A stretch of DNA of 64,000 nt from Kiritimatiellia bacterium (GCA_017520845.1 JAFXEU010000023.1:20752-84751); one strand, 5' to 3'. Counted from the first letter of the stretch, positions 34,409-43,812 are shown. Notes: generated by a model not told the origin, from the letters alone. Numbers and translations are program-made.

Positions 34409-35260
34409 TCAGCCGCATACGCGCACGTCGGAAATCTCTCTCACGCCCAAAAGCGCCATCACGAGCCGGTCGATTCCGAGCGCGACTCCGGCGGCAGGAC
34501 CCATCGCGGAGACGGAGTCGATAAACTCCGTATCGATCGGATAATCAGACTCTCCCGATTCGCGGCGCTCTTCGCGGGCAGATTCGAATCTTTTCAGCTG
34601 CTCGCTGGGATCGTTTAGCTCGCTGAAGCAGTTGGCGAGTTCAACGCCGTCCCAATAAAGTTCCCAACGTTCCGCGACATCGCCCCTAAGACGCGAAAGC
34701 GACGCCGCCCACGGCGGATAATCGACGAGAAAAACGCCGCCGCCCATCTCCTTTATCGCGGGCTCTATCTTAGTCGCCATATCGAAATCGAACCGGTCGT
34801 GATCGCCGTCGACCCAGGGATCCCAGCCCGCAAACTTAAGATACGCTTCGCGAACCTTGAGTTCACGGAACGAGACTTCCCGTTCGGGACTGAATTCTTC
34901 CAGAAGCGCGGCCACGAGATTTTTCGTATCGTCCATGATATCGCGGTATGAGCTTTCGCGGCGATACCATTCGATCATCGTAAACTCGGGATTATGTCGA
35001 GAGCCCTTTTCGCCGTCGCGGAAACAAGGACCGATCTGATAAATCTTGTCCATCCCCGCAGCGAGCAGTTTCTTCATCTGGAGCTCGGGCGACGCTCTTA
35101 GGAAGCCGCCCGTAGCGACCGGCGGGCAGTCGATGTTCGTCTCGGGCGCTGGCGCGGCGATTCTCACGGGTGTTTCGACCTCGACGAAACCGAGCGCGTC
35201 GAAAAACGAGCGAATACGCGAGACAATGCGCGATCTTTTAACGAGAAGGTCTATATCCAC
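34409..35260 (-). CDS. epmA: EF-P--lysine ligase-like protein EpmA (catalytic-core lysyl-tRNA synthetase paralogue)
   Basis: The 283-residue protein equals a class II lysyl-tRNA synthetase catalytic core without the anticodon-binding domain. Motif 2-like FRDGEKGSRHNPEFTMIEWYR (about 79-99) and motif 3-like GVALGIDRLVMALLG (about 258-272) are clear. EpmA attaches beta-lysine to a lysine of elongation factor P, aided by EpmB. Neither epmB nor efp is in this window. It lies 3 nt after the methyltransferase gene, so they are probably cotranscribed. Confidence 0.9.
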   Translation of the reverse strand: MDIDLLVKRSRIVSRIRSFFDALGFVEVETPVRIAAPAPETNIDCPPVATGGFLRASPELQMKKLLAAGMDKIYQIGPCFRDGEKGSRHNPEFTMIEWYRRESSYRDIMDDTKNLVAALLEEFSPEREVSFRELKVREAYLKFAGWDPWVDGDHDRFDFDMATKIEPAIKEMGGGVFLVDYPPWAASLSRLRGDVAERWELYWDGVELANCFSELNDPSEQLKRFESAREERRESGESDYPIDTEFIDSVSAMGPAAGVALGIDRLVMALLGVREISDVRVCG

Positions 35261-35263
35261 AGA

Positions 35264-36508
35264 CTACTCGTACCTTTCGAGCCATTTCGAAAGCCTGTCG
35301 CCGAGACGCTTCTCGAGCCATGGCGTCACGCGCCAATAGTCGCGAAGATCGAGATATTCGCTCACAGGTCCGCTCTGACCGGGCTTTACACCCCAGACGC
35401 ACTTCAAAAGAATATTGCGCGCCGTCGCTTCGCTCGAAACAAACTCAATTACCTGGGTCCTGAAGCCGAGAATGCGCAGAATCTGCGCGCGGAAAGAATC
35501 GGTCAGGATATCGCAAAGTCTCTCGCGCAGAATCGACTGGCGCATGAGACCTGCAAACGCGCCCTTATCGTCAAGCGTCTTCTGGAGTTCATGCTGGCAG
35601 CAGGGAGCCGAAAGAATATAACGGGTCTTCCATTCGACGCCTTTAGCGAGCGCCTCGTCGGTCGCCGTATCGCAAGCGTGAAGCGAAACGACAAGATCAA
35701 TCTCCGGGCGCTCGGCGGCGCCCGGCGCGAGAACGTCGGCGGGATTGAATTTTTCAAGGTCGCTCTCGACAAAAATCACCTTATCGGCGAGATCGAGACG
35801 TTTCGCCATCTCCTTCGCCGCGCTTATAACGTCGTTGCGGCGGTGGACGCCGACAATTCTGACGTCGCTGAAGCCCAAGACTTCGGTAAGATAAGGATAA
35901 AGGCTTATCGTCAGATACGCTTTGCCGCAGCCGCAGTCGATTACGGTAAACGTTTTGGCTTTGTCCGCCTCGGTCGCGTCTGAAAGCGTCTCGGCGACGA
36001 CTTTCAAAAACTCGTTGACCTGATCGTATTTGCCGCGCATCGACGCGCGGATATTGCCGGAGCCGTCGCTTAAGCCGATAGTCCTCAAAAGCGAGGCCGA
36101 CTCGAAACTCGTAAGCGGAAGCTTCTTGACGCGGTCGTGGGGCTTTACCACGACTTCGCGGTCCATCGCACCCGAGCGCGAAACGAGAACGCGCCCCTTT
36201 TTCGTGACGCGGACGTGAAGATCGCCTTTCGCCGTCATAAGATGGAGATCGCGCGCTCCACGCTGGGCGATGATCTCCTCGAGTCCGTCGCGCGCGTCGT
36301 CAAGCTCGAAATTCTTGACGCGGACCTGACCGTCGTCCGTCATTTCGGCCTGAAAAAGTTTCCTGCCGCCGATGACGACGGGGCGCATCGCAATCTTGAA
36401 CGCCTTGCCGTTGCGCCTCACCGACTGGACGATTTTCATAAAGCCTTCGCCGAAAACACCAGTGCGGATTTCTTCCTGAAGGGCTTCTTCCAATTCAAAG
36501 CGTTCCAT
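35264..36508 (-). CDS. SAM-dependent methyltransferase, unknown substrate
   Basis: The 414-residue protein has an N-terminal domain of about 180 residues with no clear family, then a Rossmann methyltransferase domain with VIDCGCGKAYLTISLYPYL (about 193-211) as SAM motif I and SLHACDTATDEALAKG (about 276-291) near motif IV. This DCGCGK...LHACDTATD pattern is that of the Methyltransf_32 group, often putative RNA methyltransferases. It lies 24 nt after der and 3 nt before epmA, so all three may be translation-related. AAGGA Shine-Dalgarno is present. Confidence 0.82.
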   Translation of the reverse strand: MERFELEEALQEEIRTGVFGEGFMKIVQSVRRNGKAFKIAMRPVVIGGRKLFQAEMTDDGQVRVKNFELDDARDGLEEIIAQRGARDLHLMTAKGDLHVRVTKKGRVLVSRSGAMDREVVVKPHDRVKKLPLTSFESASLLRTIGLSDGSGNIRASMRGKYDQVNEFLKVVAETLSDATEADKAKTFTVIDCGCGKAYLTISLYPYLTEVLGFSDVRIVGVHRRNDVISAAKEMAKRLDLADKVIFVESDLEKFNPADVLAPGAAERPEIDLVVSLHACDTATDEALAKGVEWKTRYILSAPCCQHELQKTLDDKGAFAGLMRQSILRERLCDILTDSFRAQILRILGFRTQVIEFVSSEATARNILLKCVWGVKPGQSGPVSEYLDLRDYWRVTPWLEKRLGDRLSKWLERYE

Positions 36509-36532
36509 GGGTATATCCTTAAATTGTTGATC

Positions 36533-37876
36533 TCACGAAGACTTTCTCTCGCGTGCCTTAAGGAACATCCGGAGCGGCGCACCTTCGAGACCGAAACGCG
36601 CGCGGATGTTCTTCTCAAGATAACTTAAATACGCCGGCGTGACAAGTTTCGGATCGTTCACGAAAAGACGTATCGTCTGGGGGTTCGTCGAGACCTGCAG
36701 CGCGTAGTAGATCTTAAGGCGCTTACCCTTCATCATCGGAGAAAGCGTCTTCTTTGTCGCCTTGACGAGAACGTTGTTGAGCATACCAGTCGGAATACGC
36801 TCACATGCCGAAGCCGCGGCGCGGTCGATCGCCTCGACAGTACGGCGGATATTGTAGCCGGACTTGTTCGAGCAGTAGACAACTGGAGCAAAGTTCAAGA
36901 ACGGCATCATCGAGCGGAGAGCCTCGGTAGCCTTCGTCTCCGTAATCCCCTGCTCCTGCGCGAGATCCCATTTGTTCATAAGGACGACGCAGCTGCGGTT
37001 GGCGTCGAGGATTTTCCCGGCGATGCGCTTATCCTGCAGCGTCGGGCCCATAATCGGATCCATCACGAGAAGTACGACATCCGCCTCCTCGATCGCCTGT
37101 TCCGAGCGGAAAAGCGATAAGTTGTCGACCGATGTCTTCGACATCTTCGTGTGAGGCTTCATGCCGGCTGTATCAACCAGCATGTAACGCCGCGCCTCCG
37201 GGCCGGAGCCGATGGTGAACGGAACCTCGACCGCGTCGCGCGTCGTACCTGGAATTTCAGATACGATCACGCGCGGCGCTTTAAGAAGTCGGTTGACGTA
37301 AGAGCTCTTACCCGCGTTGGGGCGCCCTACGATGGCGACGCGAAGAGGACGCTTCGCGGCCTCCTCGGCCTCGTCGACCTTCGGAAGAACTTCGACTACG
37401 CGCTTTAAGAGCGTATCGACGCCGCGGGAATGTTCCGCCGAGACGGGGAAGACCTCAAGACCGAAGCGGTCGTACTCGTGGGCGCGCCAATCCTCGTCGG
37501 CGGTATCGCACTTGTTCGCGGCGATCATGCACGGAACACCCGACTCTCTCACGCGCTTGATAACCTCGGCGTCAAGAGGCGTAATGCCCTCGCGCGCATC
37601 AACGACGATAATACAGACGGCAGAGTCTTCAACCGCAAGAGCCGCCTGAGAACGCGTCTCCTCATCGAGAGGATCGCGGGTGACGCGCTTATCGAACGCG
37701 ATTCCGCCCGTATCGACGAGCATGACGCGGCGGTTTAAAATATCGACTTCACGTGTAACACGGTCGCGCGTAACGCCGGGCTGATCGAAAACGATGGCGA
37801 CGCGCTTTTTCGCGATGCGGTTGAAAAGCGCGCTTTTTCCCGTATTGGGACGGCCTACTAAACTTACTACATTCAT
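36533..37876 (-). CDS. der: Ribosome biogenesis GTPase Der (EngA)
   Basis: The 447-residue protein has two tandem G domains, the hallmark of Der: GRPNTGKSAL (about 8-17) with NKCD (about 119), and GRPNAGKSSY (about 184-193) with NKWD (about 304). A KH-like domain follows (about 355-447). It matures the 50S ribosomal subunit. A typical AGGAG Shine-Dalgarno lies before the ATG and an extended minus-10 lies 22 nt upstream. It heads an operon with the methyltransferase and epmA. Confidence 0.97.
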   Translation of the reverse strand: MNVVSLVGRPNTGKSALFNRIAKKRVAIVFDQPGVTRDRVTREVDILNRRVMLVDTGGIAFDKRVTRDPLDEETRSQAALAVEDSAVCIIVVDAREGITPLDAEVIKRVRESGVPCMIAANKCDTADEDWRAHEYDRFGLEVFPVSAEHSRGVDTLLKRVVEVLPKVDEAEEAAKRPLRVAIVGRPNAGKSSYVNRLLKAPRVIVSEIPGTTRDAVEVPFTIGSGPEARRYMLVDTAGMKPHTKMSKTSVDNLSLFRSEQAIEEADVVLLVMDPIMGPTLQDKRIAGKILDANRSCVVLMNKWDLAQEQGITETKATEALRSMMPFLNFAPVVYCSNKSGYNIRRTVEAIDRAAASACERIPTGMLNNVLVKATKKTLSPMMKGKRLKIYYALQVSTNPQTIRLFVNDPKLVTPAYLSYLEKNIRARFGLEGAPLRMFLKARERKSS

Positions 37877-37898
37877 AACTTCTCCTGAATCAGCGCAT

Positions 37899-37907
37899 AT
37901 TATACCA
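37899..37907 (-). promoter_or_regulatory. Extended minus-10 promoter of der
   Basis: The minus strand reads TGGTATAAT preceded by AAATT. It lies 22 nt from the ATG, so der has a short leader with a Shine-Dalgarno site. Confidence 0.7.
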
Positions 37908-37930
37908 AATTTTACGAAATGATAGTTAAT

Positions 37931-38060
37931 TCAGAACGGAAGAGTGAAATAAACGGGATAATCAGTGGATGCGGAATTCCTGACTTTCGGCTCCACCCAG
38001 AATCCTCCCGCAGTCGGATTGAAGACGGTTATCTGATAAAGCTGGTAATCTGACGAGGCT
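37931..38060 (-). pseudogene. Possible 3' remnant of a gene with a beta-rich C-terminus
   Basis: One minus-strand frame ends at 37931 and reads YQLYQITVFNPTAGGFWVEP and then VRNSASTDYPVYFTLPF. The residue pattern (alternating aromatics, TVFNPTAGGFWVEP) looks protein-like rather than random, but there is no start codon and its upstream part runs into the reductase gene in another frame. It may be a leftover of a deleted secreted protein. I could not assign a family. Confidence 0.25.
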
Positions 38061-38649
38061 CGTCCAAGGAAGGAAGCGGCATGCGTTCCTTGGCCAAACG
38101 GATGGCCTTAATAAGAAACGCCATATTCTTTCCGAGTCTGCGCATGATCTGCAGGCCCTCGGCGTCCTCTTTGGCTTCGCCGGGCGCCGCGCCGTGTACA
38201 TTGTTCCAATAACTTGATGAAACGACAGGCATGTTGGAAATCGTGAAATACTTGTTTAAAACGTCAAACGTCGCCGTCGTTCCGCCCCTGCGCGCTACGG
38301 CTACGGACGCGCCGACCTTCATGGTCTTGTCGAATTTTGACGAGAAAAAAAGGCGATCTAAAAACGAAACCAGCGTTCCTGCGGGAGAAGCGTAGTAGAC
38401 GGGCGAACCGACCACAAGACCATCGGCGTCTTTAAACTTGTAGAGTACCTCGTTGACGAGATCGCGAGTCACGCACTCCTTAAGAGCGTTGCATTGACCG
38501 CAGGCCAGGCAGCCTCGAAGCGGCTTCGAGCCGACATGGATTATTTCGGTATCAACGCCTTCAGAGCGCAGAGTCTCGCTCACTTCATTGAGAGCGACGA
38601 ACGTGTTTCCGTTACTTTTCGGACTGCCGTTTATGAGTAACACTTTCAT
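38029..38649 (-). CDS. NADPH-dependent FMN reductase / flavodoxin-like protein
   Basis: The 206-residue protein has the flavodoxin-like fold of iron-sulfur flavoproteins and FMN reductases: MKVLLINGSPKSNGNT (1-16) binds the FMN phosphate, GCLACGQC (about 53-60) is the two-cysteine motif, and VGSPVYYASPAGTLVSFLDR (about 80-99) lines the flavin site. The frame can extend to 38697, but MKVLLINGSPK is the usual start for the family and has an upstream AAGG. Electron donor and acceptor are unknown. It is probably monocistronic. Confidence 0.88.
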   Translation of the reverse strand: MKVLLINGSPKSNGNTFVALNEVSETLRSEGVDTEIIHVGSKPLRGCLACGQCNALKECVTRDLVNEVLYKFKDADGLVVGSPVYYASPAGTLVSFLDRLFFSSKFDKTMKVGASVAVARRGGTTATFDVLNKYFTISNMPVVSSSYWNNVHGAAPGEAKEDAEGLQIMRRLGKNMAFLIKAIRLAKERMPLPSLDEPRQITSFIR

Positions 38650-38793
38650 TTTTAAGAACCTTTTTATATTGCGGTTTCGGATTTTAAAATTCCACATTCA
38701 ACAGGCTAACGGAAATCATACCATATTTATCCCCTCTTGGCATTAAAATAACTGTCTTTTTCGAAGGCGAGGCAGGACGGCCGCCGAATATTT

Positions 38794-38802
38794 TGATATA
38801 CT
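38794..38802 (+). promoter_or_regulatory. Extended minus-10 promoter of the MBL-fold gene
   Basis: TGATATACT preceded by TTT ends 7 nt before the ATG at 38810; there is no Shine-Dalgarno. This plus-strand case matches the leaderless pattern seen on the minus strand. Confidence 0.7.
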
Positions 38803-38809
38803 TTCCGTC

Positions 38810-39406
38810 ATGGAAAGACTTACTATACAAGTTGGAAGTTACGAGGTTAACTGTTCGATAATCTCTGAAAACGGCAAAGCGTGGATCGTGGACCCGGGAC
38901 ACGAGGGTGCGCGCATCGCCGCGCTTCTTGAGAAGAAAGGTCTCGAGCCTGAAGCGGTTCTCCTCACTCACGCCCACTTCGACCACATTACGGGAATCGC
39001 CGAGCTACAAAGGCTTTTCCCGAATCTTCCCGTTTATATCCATAGCGAAGATACGGTGATGTTCGGTCATCCCTTCAATCAGATGCCGGGCGAATACGCC
39101 TCAATCGGCGTTCCCGCCAACATACGCGACGTAAACGAGCTGAAAATCTGCGAGGTCATCCACACCCCTGGCCATACGCCCGGCGGCGTCTGCTATCACT
39201 TTGCAAACGACAAACTTCTTTTAAGCGGCGATACGCTTTTCGCGGGCTCCATCGGGCGGACAGACTTCCCTGGCGGCAGCATGTCGAAAATGATGGAATC
39301 TCTTAAAAAACTCATGACTCTGCCGGACGATACGCTCGTAATCCCGGGCCACGGCTCCCATACCACGATCGGTAGAGAAAAAACATCAAATCCGTATCTC
39401 GTCTGA
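38810..39406 (+). CDS. MBL-fold metallohydrolase, glyoxalase II-like
   Basis: The 198-residue protein has the metallo-beta-lactamase motifs THAHFDHITG (about 55-64), HTPGHTPGG (about 118-126), GDTLF (about 141-145) and PGHGSHT (about 183-189). It is a stand-alone MBL domain like the YcbL-type glyoxalase II relatives, which hydrolyse thioesters. The exact substrate is unknown. The promoter sits 7 nt before its ATG. Confidence 0.9.
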   Translation: MERLTIQVGSYEVNCSIISENGKAWIVDPGHEGARIAALLEKKGLEPEAVLLTHAHFDHITGIAELQRLFPNLPVYIHSEDTVMFGHPFNQMPGEYASIGVPANIRDVNELKICEVIHTPGHTPGGVCYHFANDKLLLSGDTLFAGSIGRTDFPGGSMSKMMESLKKLMTLPDDTLVIPGHGSHTTIGREKTSNPYLV

Positions 39407-39450
39407 CGGCAAAGCTTTCTACAAGCTTCAGTCCGTTTTAATCCGCAACA

Positions 39451-39482
39451 GAAGAGGCCGCCCTTTCGGGACGGCCTCTTTC
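39451..39482. terminator. Bidirectional terminator between the MBL and Gfo genes
   Basis: AAGAGGCCG-CCC pairs with GGG-A-CGGCCTCTT around a TTTC loop, with A-rich and T-rich flanks on both sides. It separates convergent genes. Confidence 0.85.
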
Positions 39483-39503
39483 GCTGTAACAATACACGTT
39501 TTA

Positions 39504-41063
39504 TCAGAAGCTCCAACCGTCACGGATGAAGGGCTTGACGAGATTGTTGGCGGCGTCAAGGTCGAACTTCTGGGCTGAGGAGTTCCACTTGAGCGTCTTG
39601 CCGGGCAGCTGCTGCGCGACGCATCCGACGAGAATACCTTCCATCTGAGGAATGCAGTATTCGATATCGGAGAAGCAGCGCGAATGAGTCTGCTCGTAAT
39701 AATGCCCCTCGCCGCGGATGGCGAGAAGGAATTCGCCGTAATGCCCCTCGGCGAAGCCCTTCATCTCGACCGTCGACTTGCCGCCTGCGACTTCGCCGGA
39801 CGAGCTAGAGCAGAACGGAATGGTACGGGCGACGACCTTTGCGGCCTCGTGCTGGAAGATGTCCTTGAACTCCTTGTCGTCGTTAAGGGCGAGAGCGCAC
39901 TTCGCGCCGTAGTCGTCCTGCATGAGAACGGCACCCTTCGAGCCGATAATGTAGCAGCCCGTATTGGGAACCTTGCCGTTGTGAGTAGCGGCCCACTTGG
40001 GCATAATCGCCGCGTCGGGCTTCTCGTTACCGTCGTACCAATACAGCGTGACCGCGGGAAGTTTGACGCCGGGACGGACCTTGGAATCGCGCTCCTTGTA
40101 GGTGAGCTTGACGACGGACTTGAGAGGATAGGCGATGTCGTTCTCGGAAACGATCTTCGTGCAGACGGCGTCGGAAACTGCGCCGAGCTCAAGGCCGCGG
40201 AAAGCGAGGTTCATCGTGTGGCACGCCATATCGCCGAACGCGCCCGCGCCGAAATCGAAGAAGCCGCGCCATGTGAAGGTATGGTAGACGTTCTTGCCGA
40301 GATTCCAGGGATCGTAAACATCAGCATCCTTGGGATACTGATCAAGGAACGGACGCTTCTTGGCGGTGCCGAGCCAAGCGTCCCAGTTAAGGCCGGGACG
40401 GATCTTGTCGCCCTTCGGGTGAGACTTGACCCAATCGGCGACTCCCTTGCCCTGAGGCCAAACGGGACGATTAGTCCAAACGTGAACCTCCTTAACGTCG
40501 CCGAGAATTCCGCTCTGAATAACCTCGGTGCAGCGGCGCATCGAGTTGAGCGAAGAACCCTGGTTGCCCATCTGAACGATTACGTTGTTCTCGCGGGCGG
40601 TCGTCTCGAAATACTTGTTCTCCCAAAGCGTTCTTACGAGAGGTTTCTGGACATAAACGTGAATACCCTGCTTCATCGCGCCGATCGCGATGGCGGCGTG
40701 GGCGTGATCGGGCGTCGAAATCGTCATCGCGTCAATACCGAGAATACCGGCATCGTCGAGAAGTTTGCGGTAGTCGGTATAGAACGGGATCTCGTACATA
40801 TCAAGATCAATTCCGTCTCTGATAAGAGCCATCTGAGCCTTCTCACGCATCGAATAGTCTGCGTCGCAGAACGCGACCATCTCGGCGAGACCTGTCTTGA
40901 TCATCGGCGTCCAGTCGCTGTAACCCTTACCCATAACGCCGACCGCGGCGAGACGGATTTTGCCGTTACGTCCGCGACCGATTGAAAAACATCCGCTGGC
41001 GCCAATCGCGGCCGCACCGGCAATACCGCGCAGGAAACCTCTTCTGCTTGCAGTGATATTCAT
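39504..41063 (-). CDS. Tat-exported Gfo/Idh/MocA family oxidoreductase (1)
   Basis: The 519-residue protein has a Tat signal (SRRGFLRGIAGAAAIGASGC, about 6-25) followed by an NAD(P)-binding Rossmann domain (AAVGVMGKGYSDW) and the C-terminal Gfo/Idh domain. The usual EKP motif reads VYVQKPL (about 136-142), as in a PVC-typical subgroup. Relatives oxidise or reduce sugars and inositols, or act in glycan cleavage with bound NAD. The Cys after the Tat signal may be lipidated. It is last in a three-gene cluster with the next two. Confidence 0.88.
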   Translation of the reverse strand: MNITASRRGFLRGIAGAAAIGASGCFSIGRGRNGKIRLAAVGVMGKGYSDWTPMIKTGLAEMVAFCDADYSMREKAQMALIRDGIDLDMYEIPFYTDYRKLLDDAGILGIDAMTISTPDHAHAAIAIGAMKQGIHVYVQKPLVRTLWENKYFETTARENNVIVQMGNQGSSLNSMRRCTEVIQSGILGDVKEVHVWTNRPVWPQGKGVADWVKSHPKGDKIRPGLNWDAWLGTAKKRPFLDQYPKDADVYDPWNLGKNVYHTFTWRGFFDFGAGAFGDMACHTMNLAFRGLELGAVSDAVCTKIVSENDIAYPLKSVVKLTYKERDSKVRPGVKLPAVTLYWYDGNEKPDAAIMPKWAATHNGKVPNTGCYIIGSKGAVLMQDDYGAKCALALNDDKEFKDIFQHEAAKVVARTIPFCSSSSGEVAGGKSTVEMKGFAEGHYGEFLLAIRGEGHYYEQTHSRCFSDIEYCIPQMEGILVGCVAQQLPGKTLKWNSSAQKFDLDAANNLVKPFIRDGWSF

Positions 41064-41083
41064 TTTATCTCCTTTATTTTAGT

Positions 41084-42289
41084 TTATCTTTCAGATTCAA
41101 TAATTGTTTTGCCGCTGTATCGCGACTCCTCGGCGAGAAACGCGATGCGGTGCGACTCGAGCGCAGCGTCGAGAAGCTTGGTATAACGTTCAGGCGAAGC
41201 GTCTCTTACGAGCTTGACGAACTCGGTCATGATCTCGCGGTCACCGCCGCCGTGATGGCCCGTCTGAGCGGGGATTATCGTCGTCGAATCGCCGAGGAAC
41301 GGCATAATTTCGATCTTGCGCTCGTCGGCGATGATCTCGCCCTTCGTTCCGTAAAAGTGGGTCACGCGCGTTCTCTGCTGGGAATAGCTCTCCATCTCGA
41401 GAATAATCGTAAGCCCGCCTTCGTATTCCATAAGAACGGTCTGATGATCGACGGAATCGTTGCCGCACGCGTAAACGCAGCGCCCATAAGGCGATGTTTC
41501 GATCATCTTTAAAATGGCCTCGTCGGACTCGTCGGCGAAGTGATACCTGAGATCGGTGCGGTCGTAATAAAGCTTGTAAGCGTCAAACGCGCACTTCTCG
41601 CGAACGGCGGCGGGACAGTCCTTGCAGCGGTCCGCCGCGCCCTCGGGCTTATTCTCCGGTCTCCAATGAAACAGCGAACCGAAACTCGATATCTTGGTGC
41701 ACTTTTTGCCCTTCGTCCACCATTCGATGAGATCGAAGTCATGGGTGCACTTATTAACGAGCATGCCCGTACCCTTGTCTTCGACGGACCAGTTTCCGCG
41801 GCAATAGGCATGGGACGCCTTGCCGTACGAAATCGCGGCGAGGTGATGAACGCTCGTAAGGTCTCCGATGACACCCGAAGTGATCACTTCGCGAAGCTTC
41901 TTGTAGAACGGCGCGAAACGGAGAACGTAACCTGTCAGAACGAGACGGCGCGCCTTTATCTGGGCGTTGCGGATCGCTATGCATTCGTCCCACGTGCAGC
42001 CGATGGGCTTTTCGAGAAGCACATGATAGCCCTTCTCGAGCGCCATCACGCAGGCGTCGTGATGGAGACGGTCGGGAAGAGCGATGATCACGGCGTCGGC
42101 GGGAGTATCAGACTCGAGCGCATCCTCCCAACGCTTCCATGTAGGAATATCGGGATCATCCGGAAACTCGGCGACAGGATCAGCGAGTCCCGCGATGATG
42201 AAGTCCTCGGGATGGGTTTTGGCATAGGCCGCGTAAGCGCGGCCCCTTATGCCGTAACCGAGTATAATCGCCCTTACCGGAGCTTTCAT
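41084..42289 (-). CDS. Cytosolic Gfo/Idh/MocA family oxidoreductase (2) with a Cys cluster
   Basis: The 401-residue protein starts at the ATG at 42289, which overlaps the stop of the upstream gene by one base (TGATG); a longer frame reaching 42493 is an artefact inside that gene. It has IILGYGIRGRAY (about 7-18), the EKP motif HVLLEKPIGCTWDE (about 92-105) and no signal peptide. A cysteine cluster DRCKDCPAAVREKC (about 236) could bind metal. It probably modifies a sugar handled by the two exported homologues. Confidence 0.88.
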   Translation of the reverse strand: MKAPVRAIILGYGIRGRAYAAYAKTHPEDFIIAGLADPVAEFPDDPDIPTWKRWEDALESDTPADAVIIALPDRLHHDACVMALEKGYHVLLEKPIGCTWDECIAIRNAQIKARRLVLTGYVLRFAPFYKKLREVITSGVIGDLTSVHHLAAISYGKASHAYCRGNWSVEDKGTGMLVNKCTHDFDLIEWWTKGKKCTKISSFGSLFHWRPENKPEGAADRCKDCPAAVREKCAFDAYKLYYDRTDLRYHFADESDEAILKMIETSPYGRCVYACGNDSVDHQTVLMEYEGGLTIILEMESYSQQRTRVTHFYGTKGEIIADERKIEIMPFLGDSTTIIPAQTGHHGGGDREIMTEFVKLVRDASPERYTKLLDAALESHRIAFLAEESRYSGKTIIESER

Positions 42290-43812
42290 CAGATCTCGAC
42301 CTTCCAGCCGTTGCAATCGCCTTCGCGCTTGAGCGTCATTCCGACGCCCGTGCCGTTGGCGAAGTCCATCGCCTTCGGATCCCAGTCGAAGCCGCAATCG
42401 TACTGATAGCTCATGTTGCACAGGAGGCAGAGCGTGCAGCTGCGGCCGCCGACTTCGGCGGGCGTGATCGTCTGCTCGCGCGACTCGACGCACTCGCAGA
42501 AGTTCTGAATGTGGTTGGCGCTCTTGTAGAGATCGGCCTTGCGGATAATCTTGGCGTAATCGGCCTCGATCTTGTCGAGAGCCCTGGCGAGCTTGTTGTC
42601 CTTCTTGGCGGTCGCCGCGGTGCCGTAATCCTTGCCGACGGATTCGACGACAACCCTGTCCTTCATATAGGAAAGGTCCTCAAGGCCCTTGCGAATCGCA
42701 AAATCAGGCTTCTTGGCCGTGGCGTCGAAACCGACCCAGACGGCAATCTTACCGCGGTTGACGGCAACGATACCGTTCGTACCGTAAAAGACCGTTCCCC
42801 AAACGCCAAACGGTCCGTGATAAAGCTCAACATCGCCGTAAGACTTCTTGAAGAGCATCTTCATACCGAACTGACGGCGACCGCCATGGTAAAGATCCGT
42901 GGAATAAGGCTCAACCGAAGGAATGATCTTGTAAGGACCGGACTTATCCATATCAAGACCCCACTGGGCAATATCGAGGTGGTGAGCACCCCAGTCGCCG
43001 TTGTACCCGGAGCCGATATCGTCGTCGAAGCGCCAGAACATCGGATAGAAATGGTTTACGCCGCGGGGAGCGAGCTGATCGGAATAGGGGCGCATCTTCG
43101 CGGGGCCGAGCCACATCTTCCAATCGACGTCGGGATTGGGCTTGCCTTCGCTCGCCGCGTTCTTAGGATCGTCCCAGAAACGCACGGGATGGGAAGGACC
43201 GCCGAGCTTCTGACCGCCGCGGCCGTAGTTCGCGTCGACATACTTGACATCGCCGATAAGACCGCCGCGCACGAGCGAAACGGCATCGCGGAATTCGCGC
43301 CAACTGCGCTGCATGGAGCCGGTCTGAAAGATGCGGCCGTACTTCTTCTGGGCGGCGATGACCTTCTTGGACTCGTCGATCGAGAACGTAAGAGGCTTCT
43401 CGCAGTAGACGTCCTTACCATGCTTCATCGCCTCGACCGCGATGTACGCGTGCCAATGATCGGGCGTACCGATGCAGACGATTTCAATCGAAGGATCCTG
43501 AAGAACTTCGCGGAAATCGTAGACGACCTTGCACTTGTTGTTCTTGTATGCCTTGTTGACCTGCTCGGCACCGGCCTTGGCGCGGACCTTGTCGCAATCG
43601 CAAACGGCGACAACCTCTACGTTGGGAGCGTAGGCGGGGTTGAGGAACGACTTTAAAAGAACGGTGCGCATCTGAATGCCGTAGCCGATCATAGCGGCCT
43701 TGCGCTTCTCGCCGGGCTTAAGAGGACGAACGCCCGTCTTCGTGGTATTGCAACCTGCGAGTGCAGCTGCGGCGGCTGTGCCGAAAATAAAGTTTCTTCT
43801 GTTGAGCTTCAT
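42289..43812 (-). CDS. Tat-exported Gfo/Idh/MocA family oxidoreductase (3), lipoprotein-like
   Basis: The 507-residue protein has a Tat-type signal ending in a lipobox (LNRRNFIFGTAAAAALAGC, Cys near residue 21), an NAD-binding domain (AAMIGYGIQMRT) and the EKP motif DVYCEKPLTF (about 132-141). The C-terminal domain carries GSGYNGDWGAHHLDIAQWGLD (about 263-283), typical of Planctomycetes/Verrucomicrobia members. It heads the cluster. Upstream lies a short heptamer repeat and no clear promoter. Confidence 0.88.
   Translation of the reverse strand: MKLNRRNFIFGTAAAAALAGCNTTKTGVRPLKPGEKRKAAMIGYGIQMRTVLLKSFLNPAYAPNVEVVAVCDCDKVRAKAGAEQVNKAYKNNKCKVVYDFREVLQDPSIEIVCIGTPDHWHAYIAVEAMKHGKDVYCEKPLTFSIDESKKVIAAQKKYGRIFQTGSMQRSWREFRDAVSLVRGGLIGDVKYVDANYGRGGQKLGGPSHPVRFWDDPKNAASEGKPNPDVDWKMWLGPAKMRPYSDQLAPRGVNHFYPMFWRFDDDIGSGYNGDWGAHHLDIAQWGLDMDKSGPYKIIPSVEPYSTDLYHGGRRQFGMKMLFKKSYGDVELYHGPFGVWGTVFYGTNGIVAVNRGKIAVWVGFDATAKKPDFAIRKGLEDLSYMKDRVVVESVGKDYGTAATAKKDNKLARALDKIEADYAKIIRKADLYKSANHIQNFCECVESREQTITPAEVGGRSCTLCLLCNMSYQYDCGFDWDPKAMDFANGTGVGMTLKREGDCNGWKVEI

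Noticed and set aside
38684..38986. Minus-strand ORF of 100 codons
   Set aside because: It is a shadow of the MBL-fold gene and its promoter region; no domain is visible.
39684..40985. Plus-strand ORF of 433 codons
   Set aside because: It is the antisense frame of the first Gfo/Idh/MocA gene, which has a Tat signal and family motifs.
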